Positions 17,609-25,635 of a DNA stretch of 43,630 bases are shown here, one piece after another. A model generated the notes under the pieces. The model was not told the DNA's origin. It ran no database searches and was given only the letters and a program-made list of their open reading frames with translations. Positions within the stretch are counted from its first letter, which is position 1. Every line of letters begins with the position of its first letter. The stretch comes from Micromonospora phytophila (GTDB taxonomy: Bacteria > Actinomycetota > Actinomycetes > Mycobacteriales > Micromonosporaceae): contig NZ_JAMOKF010000012.1 in NCBI RefSeq assembly GCF_023656545.1, forward strand, positions 1-43,630. The letters run 5' to 3'. The position numbers and the translations under genes are program-made.

Positions 17609-19543
17609 ATGACCACTACCACCACGCGAATCGAACGACACCACTACGACGTCGTCGTGATCGGGGCCGGCGGCGCCGGGCTGCGCGCGGCGATCGAGGC
17701 CCGGCTCGCCGGCAAGAAGACCGCGATCATCTCCAAGTCGCTCTTCGGCAAGGCGCACACGGTGATGGCCGAGGGCGGCGCCGCCGCCGCGATGGGGAAC
17801 GTGAACAGCCGGGACAACTGGCAGGTGCACTTCCGCGACACGATGCGCGGCGGCAAGTTCCTCAACAACTTCCGGATGGCCGAGCTGCACGCGAAGGAGT
17901 CGCCGCAGCGGATCTGGGAGCTGGAGACGTACGGCGCGCTCTTCGACCGCACCGGAGACGGGAAGATCTCGCAGCGCAACTTCGGTGGCCACGAGTACCC
18001 GCGGCTGGCGCACGTCGGCGACCGGACCGGCCTGGAGCTGATCCGCACCCTCCAGCAGAAGATCGTCTCGCTCCAGCAGGAGGACAAGCGCGACCACGGC
18101 GACTACGAGGCCCGGATCAAGGTCTTCTCCGAGACCACGATCACCGAGCTGCTGCTCGACGGAGACCGGATCGCCGGCGCGTTCGGCTACTACCGCGAGT
18201 CCGGCGAGTTCATCCTCTTCGAGGCGCCGGCCGTGGTGCTGGCCACCGGCGGCGTCGGCCGCTCCTACAAGGTCACCTCGAACTCCTGGGAGTACACCGG
18301 GGACGGGCACGCGCTGGCGCTGCGGGCCGGCGCGACGCTGATCAACATGGAGTTCCTCCAGTTCCACCCGACCGGCATGGTCTGGCCGCCCTCGGTGAAG
18401 GGCATCCTGGTCACCGAGTCGGTGCGCGGCGACGGCGGCGTGCTGAAGAACTCCGAGGGCAAGCGGTTCATGTTCGACTACGTCCCCGACGTCTTCCGCA
18501 AGCAGTACGCGGAGACCGAGGAGGAGGCGGACCGCTGGTACACCGACCCGGACAACAACCGGCGCCCGCCGGAGCTGCTGCCCCGCGACGAGGTGGCCCG
18601 GGCGATCAACAGCGAGGTCAAGGCCGGGCGGGGATCCCCCGCCGGCGGCGTCTTCCTGGACATCGCCAGCCGGCGCTCGGCCGACGAGATCCGCCGGCGC
18701 CTGCCGTCGATGTACCACCAGTTCAAGGAGCTGGCCGACGTCGACATCACCGCCGAGGCGATGGAGGTCGGGCCGACCTGCCACTACGTGATGGGCGGCG
18801 TCGAGGTGGACCCGGACTCGGGTGCCGCCTTCGGCCACGTGCGCGGGCTCTTCGCCGCCGGCGAGGTCTCCGGCGGCATGCACGGCTCCAACCGGCTCGG
18901 CGGCAACTCGCTGTCGGACCTGCTGGTCTTCGGCAAGCGGGCGGGCGGCCACGCGGCCAGCTACGCCGACGGCCTGCCGGCGCGGCCGAAGGTGGCCGTG
19001 GACGCGGTGGAGGCCGCGGTGGAGACCGCCCTCGCCCCGTTGCAGCGGGACACCGGCGAGAACCCGTACACCCTCCAGCAGGACCTCCAGGCGGTGATGG
19101 GAGATCTGGTCGGGATCATCCGGCGGCAGGGCGAGCTTGAGGAGGCCTTGAGCAGGCTGGCGGAGCTGCGCGAGCGGGTGGCGAAGGTGAGCGCGGCCGG
19201 CGGCCGGCGTTACAACCCGGGCTGGCACCTGGCGCTGGACCTGCGCAACATGCTGGTGGTCTCCGAATGCACCGCGAAGGCGGCACTGGAGCGGCAGGAG
19301 TCGCGCGGCGGTCACACCCGGGAGGACTTCCCGGCGATGGACCCGAAGTGGCGCCGGGTCAACCTGGTCTGCTCGCTGGAGGGCGACACCGTACGCCTGG
19401 CGCGCAAGCCGCTGCCGAAGATCCGAGCGGAGCTGGTCGGGCTCTTCGACCGTGCCGAGCTGGCGAAGTACCTGACCGACGAGGAACTGGCCGAGTTCGA
19501 AGCCCTCGTCGCCGACGACGCCGACGCCGAGAAGGAGCGCTGA
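17609..19543 (+). CDS. sdhA: Succinate dehydrogenase flavoprotein subunit
   Basis: A 644-residue FAD-dependent catalytic subunit oxidising succinate to fumarate. The dinucleotide fold VVVIGAGGAGLRAA starts at residue 15. H50 in KAHTVMAEGG is the expected site of covalent FAD attachment. QFHPTGM and TESVRGDGGVLKN supply substrate-binding and catalytic residues, and the MEVGPTCHYVMGGV and SGGMHGSNRLGGNSLSDLLV blocks complete the active site. It belongs to the Sdh1-type branch found with a single five-helix anchor. It lies between sdhC and sdhB in one operon, 3 bp before the sdhB start. Confidence 0.95.
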   Translation: MTTTTTRIERHHYDVVVIGAGGAGLRAAIEARLAGKKTAIISKSLFGKAHTVMAEGGAAAAMGNVNSRDNWQVHFRDTMRGGKFLNNFRMAELHAKESPQRIWELETYGALFDRTGDGKISQRNFGGHEYPRLAHVGDRTGLELIRTLQQKIVSLQQEDKRDHGDYEARIKVFSETTITELLLDGDRIAGAFGYYRESGEFILFEAPAVVLATGGVGRSYKVTSNSWEYTGDGHALALRAGATLINMEFLQFHPTGMVWPPSVKGILVTESVRGDGGVLKNSEGKRFMFDYVPDVFRKQYAETEEEADRWYTDPDNNRRPPELLPRDEVARAINSEVKAGRGSPAGGVFLDIASRRSADEIRRRLPSMYHQFKELADVDITAEAMEVGPTCHYVMGGVEVDPDSGAAFGHVRGLFAAGEVSGGMHGSNRLGGNSLSDLLVFGKRAGGHAASYADGLPARPKVAVDAVEAAVETALAPLQRDTGENPYTLQQDLQAVMGDLVGIIRRQGELEEALSRLAELRERVAKVSAAGGRRYNPGWHLALDLRNMLVVSECTAKAALERQESRGGHTREDFPAMDPKWRRVNLVCSLEGDTVRLARKPLPKIRAELVGLFDRAELAKYLTDEELAEFEALVADDADAEKER

Positions 19544-19546
19544 CGA

Positions 19547-20641
19547 ATGGCCAACGAGACCTCTCCGGCCGGCAAGCCGGCCGCGAAGCGCCAGTTCCGG
19601 ATCTGGCGGGGTGACGAGAGCGGCGGCGACCTGCAGGACTACGCGGTCGAGGTGAACGAGGGCGAGGTGGTCCTCGACGTCATCCACCGCCTCCAGGCCA
19701 CCGACGCCCCCGACCTGGCGTGCCGGTGGAACTGCAAGGCCGGCAAGTGCGGCTCCTGCTCGATGGAGATCAACGGCAAGCCGCGGCTGAGCTGCATGAC
19801 CCGGATGTCGACCTTCGAGGAGGACGAGACGGTCACGGTCACCCCGCTGCGCACCTTCCCGGTCATCCGGGACCTGGTCACCGACGTCTCCTTCAACTAC
19901 GAGAAGGCCCGGGAGACCCCGGCGTTCGCGCCCCCGCCCGATCTGGCTCCGGGCGACTACCGGATGCAGCAGGTCGACGTCGAGCGCTCGCAGGAGTTCC
20001 GCAAGTGCATCGAGTGCTTCCTGTGCCAGACCGTCTGCCACGTGATCCGCGACCACGAGGAGAACAAGCAGGCCTTCGCCGGTCCCCGGTTCTTCATCCG
20101 GGCCGCCGAGCTGGACATGCACCCGCTGGACGTGAAGACCGACCGCAGGGAGTACGCGCAGGCCGAGCAGGGTCTCGGCCTCTGCAACATCACCAAGTGC
20201 TGCACCGAGGTCTGCCCTGAGCACATCAAGATCACGGACAACGGGATCATCCCCATGAAGGAGCGGGTCGTCGACCGCAGGTACGATCCCCTCGTGTGGC
20301 TTGGTAGCAAGATCTTCCGGAGGGGTCAGGTGCCTCAGACCAGCGTGACCAGCGGTCACTCCAGCGGTGCTGTGCACGCCAGTGGAGGGCACGGCGGCGT
20401 GCACTCGCACGCGGGTGGCTCGCACGACCCACAGGCCGAGGCGCAGGCGCAGGGCGGCGTCAACTGGAACCGCGAGGTGCCGCACCCGACGGCGCCGGCG
20501 GTCGACACCCGCGGCAGGCTGCCGCTGACGGAGCTCACCTTCGACCGCGCGGCGGCGCCCTCGCCGTTCGGCGACGACGTGACCTTCCCGATGCCCCCGG
20601 AACACCTCAACTTCGCCCACCCGGAGCAGGACAAGCACTGA
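19547..20641 (+). CDS. sdhB: Succinate dehydrogenase iron-sulfur subunit with a His-rich C-terminal extension
   Basis: A 364-residue electron-transfer subunit. The [2Fe-2S] ligands are C59, C63, C68/C71 and C83 (CRWNCKAGKCGSCS). The C-terminal ferredoxin domain has C154/C157/C160/C164 (CIECFLCQTVC) and C213/C218/C219/C223 (CNITKCCTEVCP) for the [4Fe-4S] and [3Fe-4S] centres. The conserved protein ends near residue 260 (WLGSKIFRRG); the remaining 104 residues are a low-complexity tail with ten histidines, six of them in residues 271-293. The mycobacterial Sdh1 homologue is about 248 residues, so this tail is an extra module of unknown role. Confidence 0.93.
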   Translation: MANETSPAGKPAAKRQFRIWRGDESGGDLQDYAVEVNEGEVVLDVIHRLQATDAPDLACRWNCKAGKCGSCSMEINGKPRLSCMTRMSTFEEDETVTVTPLRTFPVIRDLVTDVSFNYEKARETPAFAPPPDLAPGDYRMQQVDVERSQEFRKCIECFLCQTVCHVIRDHEENKQAFAGPRFFIRAAELDMHPLDVKTDRREYAQAEQGLGLCNITKCCTEVCPEHIKITDNGIIPMKERVVDRRYDPLVWLGSKIFRRGQVPQTSVTSGHSSGAVHASGGHGGVHSHAGGSHDPQAEAQAQGGVNWNREVPHPTAPAVDTRGRLPLTELTFDRAAAPSPFGDDVTFPMPPEHLNFAHPEQDKH

Positions 20642-20653
20642 GAGCGCGAACGA

Positions 20654-20690
20654 GAACGGGGGCCACGGCGAATGCCGTCGGCCCCCGTTC
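20654..20690. terminator. Terminator after the sdh operon
   Basis: Stem GAACGGGGGCC plus ACGGC, loop GAAT, pairing with GCCGT and GGCCCCCGTTC, with a single bulged C at 20679. It lies 13 nt after the sdhB stop and also precedes the convergent NUDIX gene end. Confidence 0.85.
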
Positions 20691-20716
20691 CGTTTCGGTC
20701 CGCCCGTTCGCTGGGA

Positions 20717-21157
20717 TCAGCGGGGGGCAAGAAGGGGACGGAGGGCGGCGACGATGGGGGCGTCGGCGGGGAGCCAGGTGACGCTGTCGAGTTCGGCGGC
20801 GGAGAGCCACCGCAGCGCCGAGTGCTCGAGGGCCTGCGGCTGGTCGCCGTGCAGCAGGCGGGCCGCGTACACCTTGAGCACGGAGCGGCCGTGGGCCATC
20901 CGCACGTTGCGGCCGACGCGGTCGCCCACCGCGACACGGATGCCGAGTTCCTCGGCGCACTCGCGGGCCAGCGCGGCGGTCTCGCTCTCACCGGGCTCGA
21001 CCTTGCCGCCGGGAAACTCCCACATGCCCGCCACCTCGGGAGGCGCGGAGCGGGCGCAGGCGAGCACCCGCCCGTCCTCGATGATCGCCGCTCCGACGAC
21101 GACCTTCAGGTCCCGTCGTTCGGCCTGCCCGCCGCCGTTAGCCCGTTCGGTCCGCAC
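20717..21157 (-). CDS. mutT: NUDIX hydrolase, MutT (8-oxo-dGTP diphosphatase)-like
   Basis: A 146-residue protein with a complete Nudix box: GGKVEPGESETAALARECAEELGI, read as G-x5-E-x7-R-E-x2-E-E-x-G, at about residues 49-72. WEFPGGK directly before it is characteristic of MutT-type enzymes that cleave oxidised dNTPs to protect replication; ADP-sugar or other nucleotide substrates are possible. The start is GTG 21157. It stands alone, convergent with the sdh operon. Confidence 0.88.
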   Translation of the reverse strand: MRTERANGGGQAERRDLKVVVGAAIIEDGRVLACARSAPPEVAGMWEFPGGKVEPGESETAALARECAEELGIRVAVGDRVGRNVRMAHGRSVLKVYAARLLHGDQPQALEHSALRWLSAAELDSVTWLPADAPIVAALRPLLAPR

Positions 21158-21340
21158 GGGCGTCCAGCGTGCCAGATCTATCGGCGGTTTGGGTACCGTG
21201 GCCGTCCGTCAGGGCAGGAGAACCCGGAAGTGTGGGCGTGGACACACCCCCGGTGCGACGACAGACTAGAGGGCACCGACAAGACACGGGACGGCGACGA
21301 TTTGGCCACAAGCCGGCAACGGCGCCTGGGAGGTGCGGTG

Positions 21341-21646
21341 ATGCGCGTGCTGTTCAACGGCCGGGCGAAGCATGACTACCTCAGTGACGCTCTCACCCTG
21401 CTGACGGGTTGGATCCGGGAGGGTGAGCAGATCCGGCGCACCCTCGTGATCGACGACACCCAGCACGCGGCCCTCACCGAGCGGGTGAAGGTGGTCGCCG
21501 ACGCGCTGCGCGTACGCCCCGAGATCAGCCGCCGCGCCGACCACACCCAGATCCGCGTCGGGCACGGCAACGCCCCGCTGACCGAGGGCGAGGTCCTGCT
21601 GGCCGCCCGCATCGAGGACGCGTACCGCGCCGTAACGGGTTCCTGA
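21341..21646 (+). CDS. Divergent pterin-4a-carbinolamine dehydratase-like protein
   Basis: A 101-residue protein whose plan resembles PCD/DCoH: LLTGWIREGEQIRRTL corresponds to the LPGWxxxGxxLxRT start, TERVKVVADALRVRPEISRR to the helix carrying the active-site HHP, and LTEGEVLLAARIEDAYRAV to the terminal helix. The two catalytic histidines are replaced (RVRP in place of HHP), so dehydratase activity is doubtful; a structural or regulatory role is possible. ATG 21341 follows GGGAGGTGCG. Similar proteins in related actinomycetes are, as far as I recall, annotated as 4a-hydroxytetrahydrobiopterin dehydratase. Confidence 0.6.
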   Translation: MRVLFNGRAKHDYLSDALTLLTGWIREGEQIRRTLVIDDTQHAALTERVKVVADALRVRPEISRRADHTQIRVGHGNAPLTEGEVLLAARIEDAYRAVTGS

Positions 21647-21896
21647 ACATCTGCGCCGTCACGGGTGCCGCAACAGCTGCGCCGCCGGACAGCGGTCCGG
21701 CCGTCGGGCTGCGCGCCGGGCTGCGAGCCGCGCGCCAGGGCGGGCGTCAGCGCGGTCGGTGGCCTTTGGAACCGGGCGCACTGCTGGGGCGGTGTGCGCG
21801 GCGACCCGGTGAGCGCGGTGCGCTCGGGTCTGCCGCCCGGTGAACGCCGGGTCACCGCCGGTCGACCGCGCCTGGGAAGAACCTGAGAGTTCGGTG

Positions 21897-21921
21897 GTTT
21901 CCTGAGAACGGGTGGGGGTAC
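21897..21921 (+). promoter_or_regulatory. Sigma-B/sigma-H-like stress promoter
   Basis: GTTT, 15 nt, GGGTAC. This fits the actinomycete general-stress sigma consensus GNNTN14-16GGGTAC/T exactly. It lies about 74 bp before the start of a small membrane protein gene, in an otherwise gene-free gap (21647-21994). Confidence 0.65.
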
Positions 21922-21994
21922 AGATTCGGCGCGGGAGCAGACAACAGGCCCGCAATGGACCGAACCTCTGATAACGCACCTTTCAGGAGCTGAC

Positions 21995-22318
21995 ATGACT
22001 TCGCCCACCACCAATCGGCTGACCGACCACGGCGACCACCACACCGACCACGACGTCCGGACCCTCCACCGGCACGGCGACGAGACCAAGCCGTCGTGGA
22101 AGACCACCGAGCTGGCCGTCTACCTGCTCTCGGTCATCGGCGTGCTGATCGCCTCCAACGCCGTCGGTGACGGCGCCGCCAACAACGGCGGCGACTACTT
22201 CGCCGCCGACAAGGCCTGGTGGTTCATCACCCTGCTGACCATCGGTTACCTGATCAGCCGGGGCCTGGCCAAGTCCGGCAGCCGCAGCCGCGACAACGAC
22301 CCGCGCACCAGCCGGTAA
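21995..22318 (+). CDS. Small two-helix membrane protein, probably stress-induced
   Basis: A 107-residue protein. The N-terminus is polar and His/Asp-rich (DHGDHHTDHDVRTLHRHGDE, residues 11-30). Two hydrophobic helices follow (about residues 39-57 and 74-90) separated by a short NAVGDGAANNGGDYF loop, and the C-terminus is basic (SGSRSRDNDPRTSR). ATG follows CAGGAGCTG. The family recurs in actinobacteria, but its function is unknown. The sigma-B-like promoter upstream suggests expression in osmotic or stationary stress. Confidence 0.8.
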   Translation: MTSPTTNRLTDHGDHHTDHDVRTLHRHGDETKPSWKTTELAVYLLSVIGVLIASNAVGDGAANNGGDYFAADKAWWFITLLTIGYLISRGLAKSGSRSRDNDPRTSR

Positions 22319-22325
22319 ACCCCCC

Positions 22326-22383
22326 GCAGCACTCGAGCCCCGTCGACCGCATCCGCAGATGCGGCGGCGGGGCTCCGTGCTGC
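22326..22383. terminator. Long hairpin terminator after the small membrane protein gene
   Basis: Three stacked stems: GCAGCAC with GTGCTGC, GAGCCCCG with CGGGGCTC, and CCGCATC with GATGCGG, around a CGCA loop. Very stable. The rest of the gap to the VOC gene end (22498) shows nothing else. Confidence 0.8.
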
Positions 22384-22497
22384 GGCTCGGCCGTGCCCCG
22401 CCGACCACCCGCCGCTGACCGGTGGGGTGGCGGCGCCGGGCGGCCCACCTCGGCCGGCCCCCAGGGTGCACCGGGTGCGCATGCGTGGCCCGGCCGC

Positions 22498-22923
22498 TCA
22501 GCCGTCGGCGTCCTGCGGGTACCAGCGCAGCTCCACGGAGTTCCCGTCCGGGTCGCGTACGTAGACCGAGGTGGCGCTGCCCCGCGCACCGAAGCGGCCC
22601 ACCGGCCCCTCCAGGACGGTGAAGATCCCCGAGTCGATCACCTGCTGCCAGTCGAGCGGCTCGACGACCAGGCAGAAGTGGTCCACGTTGGCGCCGCCCC
22701 GGTCGCGGTGGACCAGGTCGATGATGGTCTCGGCGGTGACCCGCACCGACGGGAACGGCACCCGGCCGGCGCGCCACTCGTCGACGCGTACCGGGGTCAG
22801 GCCGAGCAGGCCGCAGTAGAAATCCAGCGCGCGCTCGACGTCGGCGACGTTGAGCACGAGGTGGTCGAAGCCCCTCACGCGCAGCCGGGTGTCGGTGGTG
22901 GCGGGGTGGTCGGTGACGGTCAT
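22498..22923 (-). CDS. VOC family protein (glyoxalase/dioxygenase superfamily)
   Basis: A 141-residue single-module vicinal oxygen chelate protein: GFDHLVLNVADVERALDFYC at residues 18-37, NVDHFCLVVEP in the middle, and VYVRDPDGNSVELRWY at the C-terminus. The metal-ligand positions (His of FDHLVL, His of VDHFCL, Glu of SVELRW) are present. Candidates include a lyase, a dioxygenase or a thiol-transfer resistance enzyme; the sequence does not decide. The ATG is after AAAGGG. It is divergent from a LysR regulator across 115 bp containing two inverted repeats, so it is the likely target. Confidence 0.88.
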   Translation of the reverse strand: MTVTDHPATTDTRLRVRGFDHLVLNVADVERALDFYCGLLGLTPVRVDEWRAGRVPFPSVRVTAETIIDLVHRDRGGANVDHFCLVVEPLDWQQVIDSGIFTVLEGPVGRFGARGSATSVYVRDPDGNSVELRWYPQDADG

Positions 22924-22935
22924 CGGGGTGCCCTT

Positions 22936-22962
22936 TCGTGAGCGCTTGTGCTGCTCTCACGA
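22936..22962. promoter_or_regulatory. Inverted repeat in the VOC-LysR intergenic region
   Basis: TCGTGAG, 13 nt, CTCACGA (7-bp perfect arms), just upstream of the VOC start codon. Possible second regulator site or leader hairpin. Confidence 0.5.
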
Positions 22963-23005
22963 TCCGCCGGTGGGCGACGCCGACCAAGCCGGGATCACAC
23001 TACGA

Positions 23006-23026
23006 TCGTTGAGCCGGATTCAACGA
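23006..23026. promoter_or_regulatory. LysR-type operator
   Basis: TCGTTGA, 7 nt, TCAACGA: perfect 7-bp arms containing the T-N11-A pattern of LysR-type sites. A TACGAT -10 candidate for the regulator abuts it at 23001-23006, which suits autoregulation. Confidence 0.7.
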
Positions 23027-23038
23027 CGGGACGGGTAC

Positions 23039-23920
23039 GTGCTGGAACGCCACGAGCTGGAGACCTTCCTGACCCTCGCCGAGGAACTGCACTTCGGCCG
23101 TACGGCGGAGCGCCTGCGGGTCACCACCGGGCGGATCAGTCACGTGGTCAAGAAGCTGGAACGCCGGATCGGCGCACCGCTGTTCGCGCGTACCAGCCGG
23201 GTCGTCCAGCTCACCCCCATCGGCCGGCAGCTCGCCGACGACCTGGCGCCGCTGGTCGCCGGCATGGACGAGGCGGTACGCCGGGCCGTCGAGGCGGGAC
23301 GCGGGGTCTCCGGTCACCTGCGGGTCGCCTTCCTCGGCGAGTGGACCGCGCCGGTGCTGCTGAAGGCGGTCGCCCTGTTCGGGCAGCGGCACCCGGAGTG
23401 CCAGGTCGACGTGCACGAGGTGCAGCTCTTCAACTCCCGGCCGAGCCTCGTCGACGGCTCGATCGACATCCTCATGGCCGCGTACCCCTTCGACGGGATG
23501 GCCTGCGGGCCGGCGCTGCTGGAGGAGGACCGGGTGCTCGCGGTGGCCGCCGGGCACCCGCTCGCCCGGGAGGAGTCGGTCTCCCTGGAGGTCCTCGCCG
23601 ACCACCCGGTGGTCCAGTACCCGGCGGTGACCTCGGCGGAGTTCAAGCGCGACCGCACCCCGGAGCACACCCCGTCCGGGCGGCCGGTGCCGAAGGGGCC
23701 GGCGGGCAACACCTTCTCCGAGATGCTGACGCTGGTCGCGATGGGCCGGGGTGTGTTGCCGGTGGGCGAGCACACCCGGCGCTACTACCCCCGCCCCGAC
23801 GTGGCCTACGTGCCGATCCGCGACGCGCCGCCGATCCGCCGGGGCCTGGTCTGGCGGGAGAGCAACACCACGGTGCGGGTCCGCGAGTTCGTCCGCGCCG
23901 CGACCGACGCCAACACCTGA
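23039..23920 (+). CDS. LysR family transcriptional regulator
   Basis: A 293-residue protein. The N-terminal winged helix-turn-helix is LERHELETFLTLAEELHFGR, then TAERLRVTTGRISHVVKKLERRIGAPLF (residues about 3-50). The effector domain begins near GHLRVAFLGEWTAPVLL (residue about 90) and has the two-lobed periplasmic-binding-like pattern. The start is GTG 23039 because the HTH begins at once; the long upstream open frame overlaps the divergent VOC gene. It likely controls that gene and itself through the palindrome at 23006-23026. The inducer is unknown. Confidence 0.9.
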   Translation: MLERHELETFLTLAEELHFGRTAERLRVTTGRISHVVKKLERRIGAPLFARTSRVVQLTPIGRQLADDLAPLVAGMDEAVRRAVEAGRGVSGHLRVAFLGEWTAPVLLKAVALFGQRHPECQVDVHEVQLFNSRPSLVDGSIDILMAAYPFDGMACGPALLEEDRVLAVAAGHPLAREESVSLEVLADHPVVQYPAVTSAEFKRDRTPEHTPSGRPVPKGPAGNTFSEMLTLVAMGRGVLPVGEHTRRYYPRPDVAYVPIRDAPPIRRGLVWRESNTTVRVREFVRAATDANT

Positions 23921-23958
23921 GACGTACGCCGGACGCGGAAGCCAGGCCACCGGAAGCG

Positions 23959-24027
23959 GACGGCAAGGCGGCGCGACGGCAAGGCGGCGCGACGGCGGGA
24001 CGGCAAGCGGCGGGGCGGCGGGACGGC
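23959..24027. repeat. GC-rich tandem repeat between lysR and a methyltransferase gene
   Basis: Two exact 16-bp units GACGGCAAGGCGGCGC (23959-23974, 23975-23990) followed by degenerate GACGGCGGG and GACGGCAAGCGG units. Confidence 0.6.
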
Positions 24028-24075
24028 GTACCAAAAGGCCTTGCGTCGATGATCGGTGGTTGTCAGCATCCACGG

Positions 24076-24819
24076 ATGCCCCCTACCGACGACCCATTGT
24101 CCCGCCGTTACGCCCGCATGCGGTGGAACACGCCGTTGTCGGAGGAGCACGCCGAACTGCTCCTGCGGCGGCTCGACATCCAGGCCGGTGCGCGCGTGCT
24201 CGATCTCGGCTGTGGGTGGGGTGAGCTGTTGCTCCGAGCGGTTGCCGCCGGCGGTGTGGACGGTACGCACGCGACGACGGGCGTCGGTGTCGACACGGAC
24301 TCAGCGGCGCTGGAGCGGGGCCGGGCGCTGGCCGCCGACCGGGGGTTGGACCAGCACGTCACCCTGGTGCAGGGGGAGTCGGCGGCGTGGGGTGAGCCGG
24401 CCGACCGAGTCCTCTGCGTCGGCGCCGCGCACGCCTTCGGCGGCGCCGCCGGCGCCCTCGACGCGCTCGGCGGGTTCGTTCGGCCCGGCGGGCGGCTGCT
24501 GTTCGGTGACGCGTTCTGGGAGCGTCCACCCACTCCCGAAGCGCTGGCGATCTTCGGGGACGAGGTGCCGACCCTCGGGGAGCTCACGGAGCACGCCCGC
24601 GACCGGGGCTGGCGGGTGCTGCACCTCAGCACCGCCGACCAGCGGGAATGGGATGACTTCGAGTCCACGTGGCTGGCGGGCCGGCAGGAGTGGCTGCTGG
24701 AGCATCCGGGTGACGCGCGCGCGGCGGCGCTCCGCGAGGAACTCGACACCCGGTTGCGGGACTACGTCACCGCCTATCGCGGGATACTCGGGCTCGCCTA
24801 CCTCGTGCTCGGTCGTTGA
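24076..24819 (+). CDS. Class I SAM-dependent methyltransferase
   Basis: A 247-residue protein with a Rossmann methyltransferase core: VLDLGCGWGELLLRA (motif I, residues about 38-52), GVGVDTDSAALERG (motif II acidic residue), RVLCVGAAHAFGG (motif IV) and FVRPGGRLLFGDAFW (motif V/VI). RYARMRWNTPLSEEHAELLL before motif I resembles small-molecule methyltransferases. The substrate cannot be named. No strong ribosome site is seen. A second methyltransferase gene follows on the same strand, 41 bp downstream. Confidence 0.85.
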   Translation: MPPTDDPLSRRYARMRWNTPLSEEHAELLLRRLDIQAGARVLDLGCGWGELLLRAVAAGGVDGTHATTGVGVDTDSAALERGRALAADRGLDQHVTLVQGESAAWGEPADRVLCVGAAHAFGGAAGALDALGGFVRPGGRLLFGDAFWERPPTPEALAIFGDEVPTLGELTEHARDRGWRVLHLSTADQREWDDFESTWLAGRQEWLLEHPGDARAAALREELDTRLRDYVTAYRGILGLAYLVLGR

Positions 24820-24860
24820 CTTTCTACGGCCCCACCGGGGCACGCCGACAACATGCGTCG

Positions 24861-25631
24861 ATGCGACACGGGGAGTTCCACCATCCACGGCTGGTGCGGG
24901 TCTACGACGCCGAGTGCCCCTGGGGCCCCGACGACGACTTCTTCCTCGCGGTGGTGAACGAGACTCCGGCCGCCCGCGTCCTCGACCTGGGATGCGGGAC
25001 CGGGCGGCTGACGCTGGCCCTCGCGGCGGCCGGTCACACCGTCACCGGCGTCGACCCGGCCGGCCCGTCCCTGGCCGCCGCCCGGGCCAAGCCGGGCGCC
25101 GGGCGGGTGCGGTGGATCGAGGGCACCTCGGCCGTGCTTCCGGACCGGTCGTTCGACGTGGCGGTGATGACCAGCCACGTGGCGCAGTTCCTCGTGGCCG
25201 ACGCCGACTGGGCGCGGGCCCTGGCCGACCTGCGCCGGGCGCTGGTGCCCGGCGGTCGGCTGGTCTTCGACTCCCGTGACCCGGCGGACCGGCGGTGGGA
25301 GCGCTGGAACCCGGTCTTCTCGCGGCGGTGGATCCCGCTGCCGGACGGCGGCGTGGTCCGGGCGTGGACCGAGGTGACCGCCGTCGAGGGCGGCCACACC
25401 GTCAGCTTCACCCACCACTACCTCTTCGACGACGGCGAGGAGCTGCTCAGCTCGGCCACCCTGCGCTTCCGCACCGAGGACGAGCTGCGTGCCTCGCTGC
25501 GGTCGGCCGGTTTCACCGTCGCCCGGATCGACGGCGGTTGGCGCGGGGAGCCGGTCGGGCGGGGCGACGGCGAGCTCCTCGTCCTCGCCAACGCCGATGA
25601 TCTTGCGGTTGGCGCGTCCGCCCTACCGTGA
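24861..25631 (+). CDS. Class I SAM-dependent methyltransferase (Methyltransf_25/11 type)
   Basis: A 256-residue protein: VLDLGCGTGRLTLALAAAGH (motif I), VTGVDPAGPSLAAARAK (motif II), FDVAVMTSHVAQFL (motif IV), and RRALVPGGRLVFDSRDPADR (motif V). The C-terminal half has an antiparallel sheet segment (HTVSFTHHYLFDDGEELLSS) typical of sugar N-methyltransferase-like and other small-molecule enzymes. The start is ATG 24861; an in-frame GTG/TTG region further upstream is poorly supported. Substrate unknown. The promoter of the next gene overlaps its 3' end. Confidence 0.87.
   Translation: MRHGEFHHPRLVRVYDAECPWGPDDDFFLAVVNETPAARVLDLGCGTGRLTLALAAAGHTVTGVDPAGPSLAAARAKPGAGRVRWIEGTSAVLPDRSFDVAVMTSHVAQFLVADADWARALADLRRALVPGGRLVFDSRDPADRRWERWNPVFSRRWIPLPDGGVVRAWTEVTAVEGGHTVSFTHHYLFDDGEELLSSATLRFRTEDELRASLRSAGFTVARIDGGWRGEPVGRGDGELLVLANADDLAVGASALP
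25603..25629 (+). promoter_or_regulatory. Promoter for the PH-domain gene
   Basis: TTGCGG, 15 nt, TACCGT, with ATG 25636 six nucleotides after the -10: leaderless arrangement, inside the end of the preceding gene. Confidence 0.55.
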
Positions 25632-25635
25632 AGGC

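Noticed and set aside
16796..20638. 1280-codon open frame on the minus strand opposite sdhC-sdhA-sdhB
   Set aside because: Antisense to three clearly identified genes with cofactor motifs; composition is that of a codon-position shadow.
21665..21886. Small plus-strand open frame in the gap before the stress-type promoter
   Set aside because: No ribosome site and arginine/glycine-rich shadow composition.
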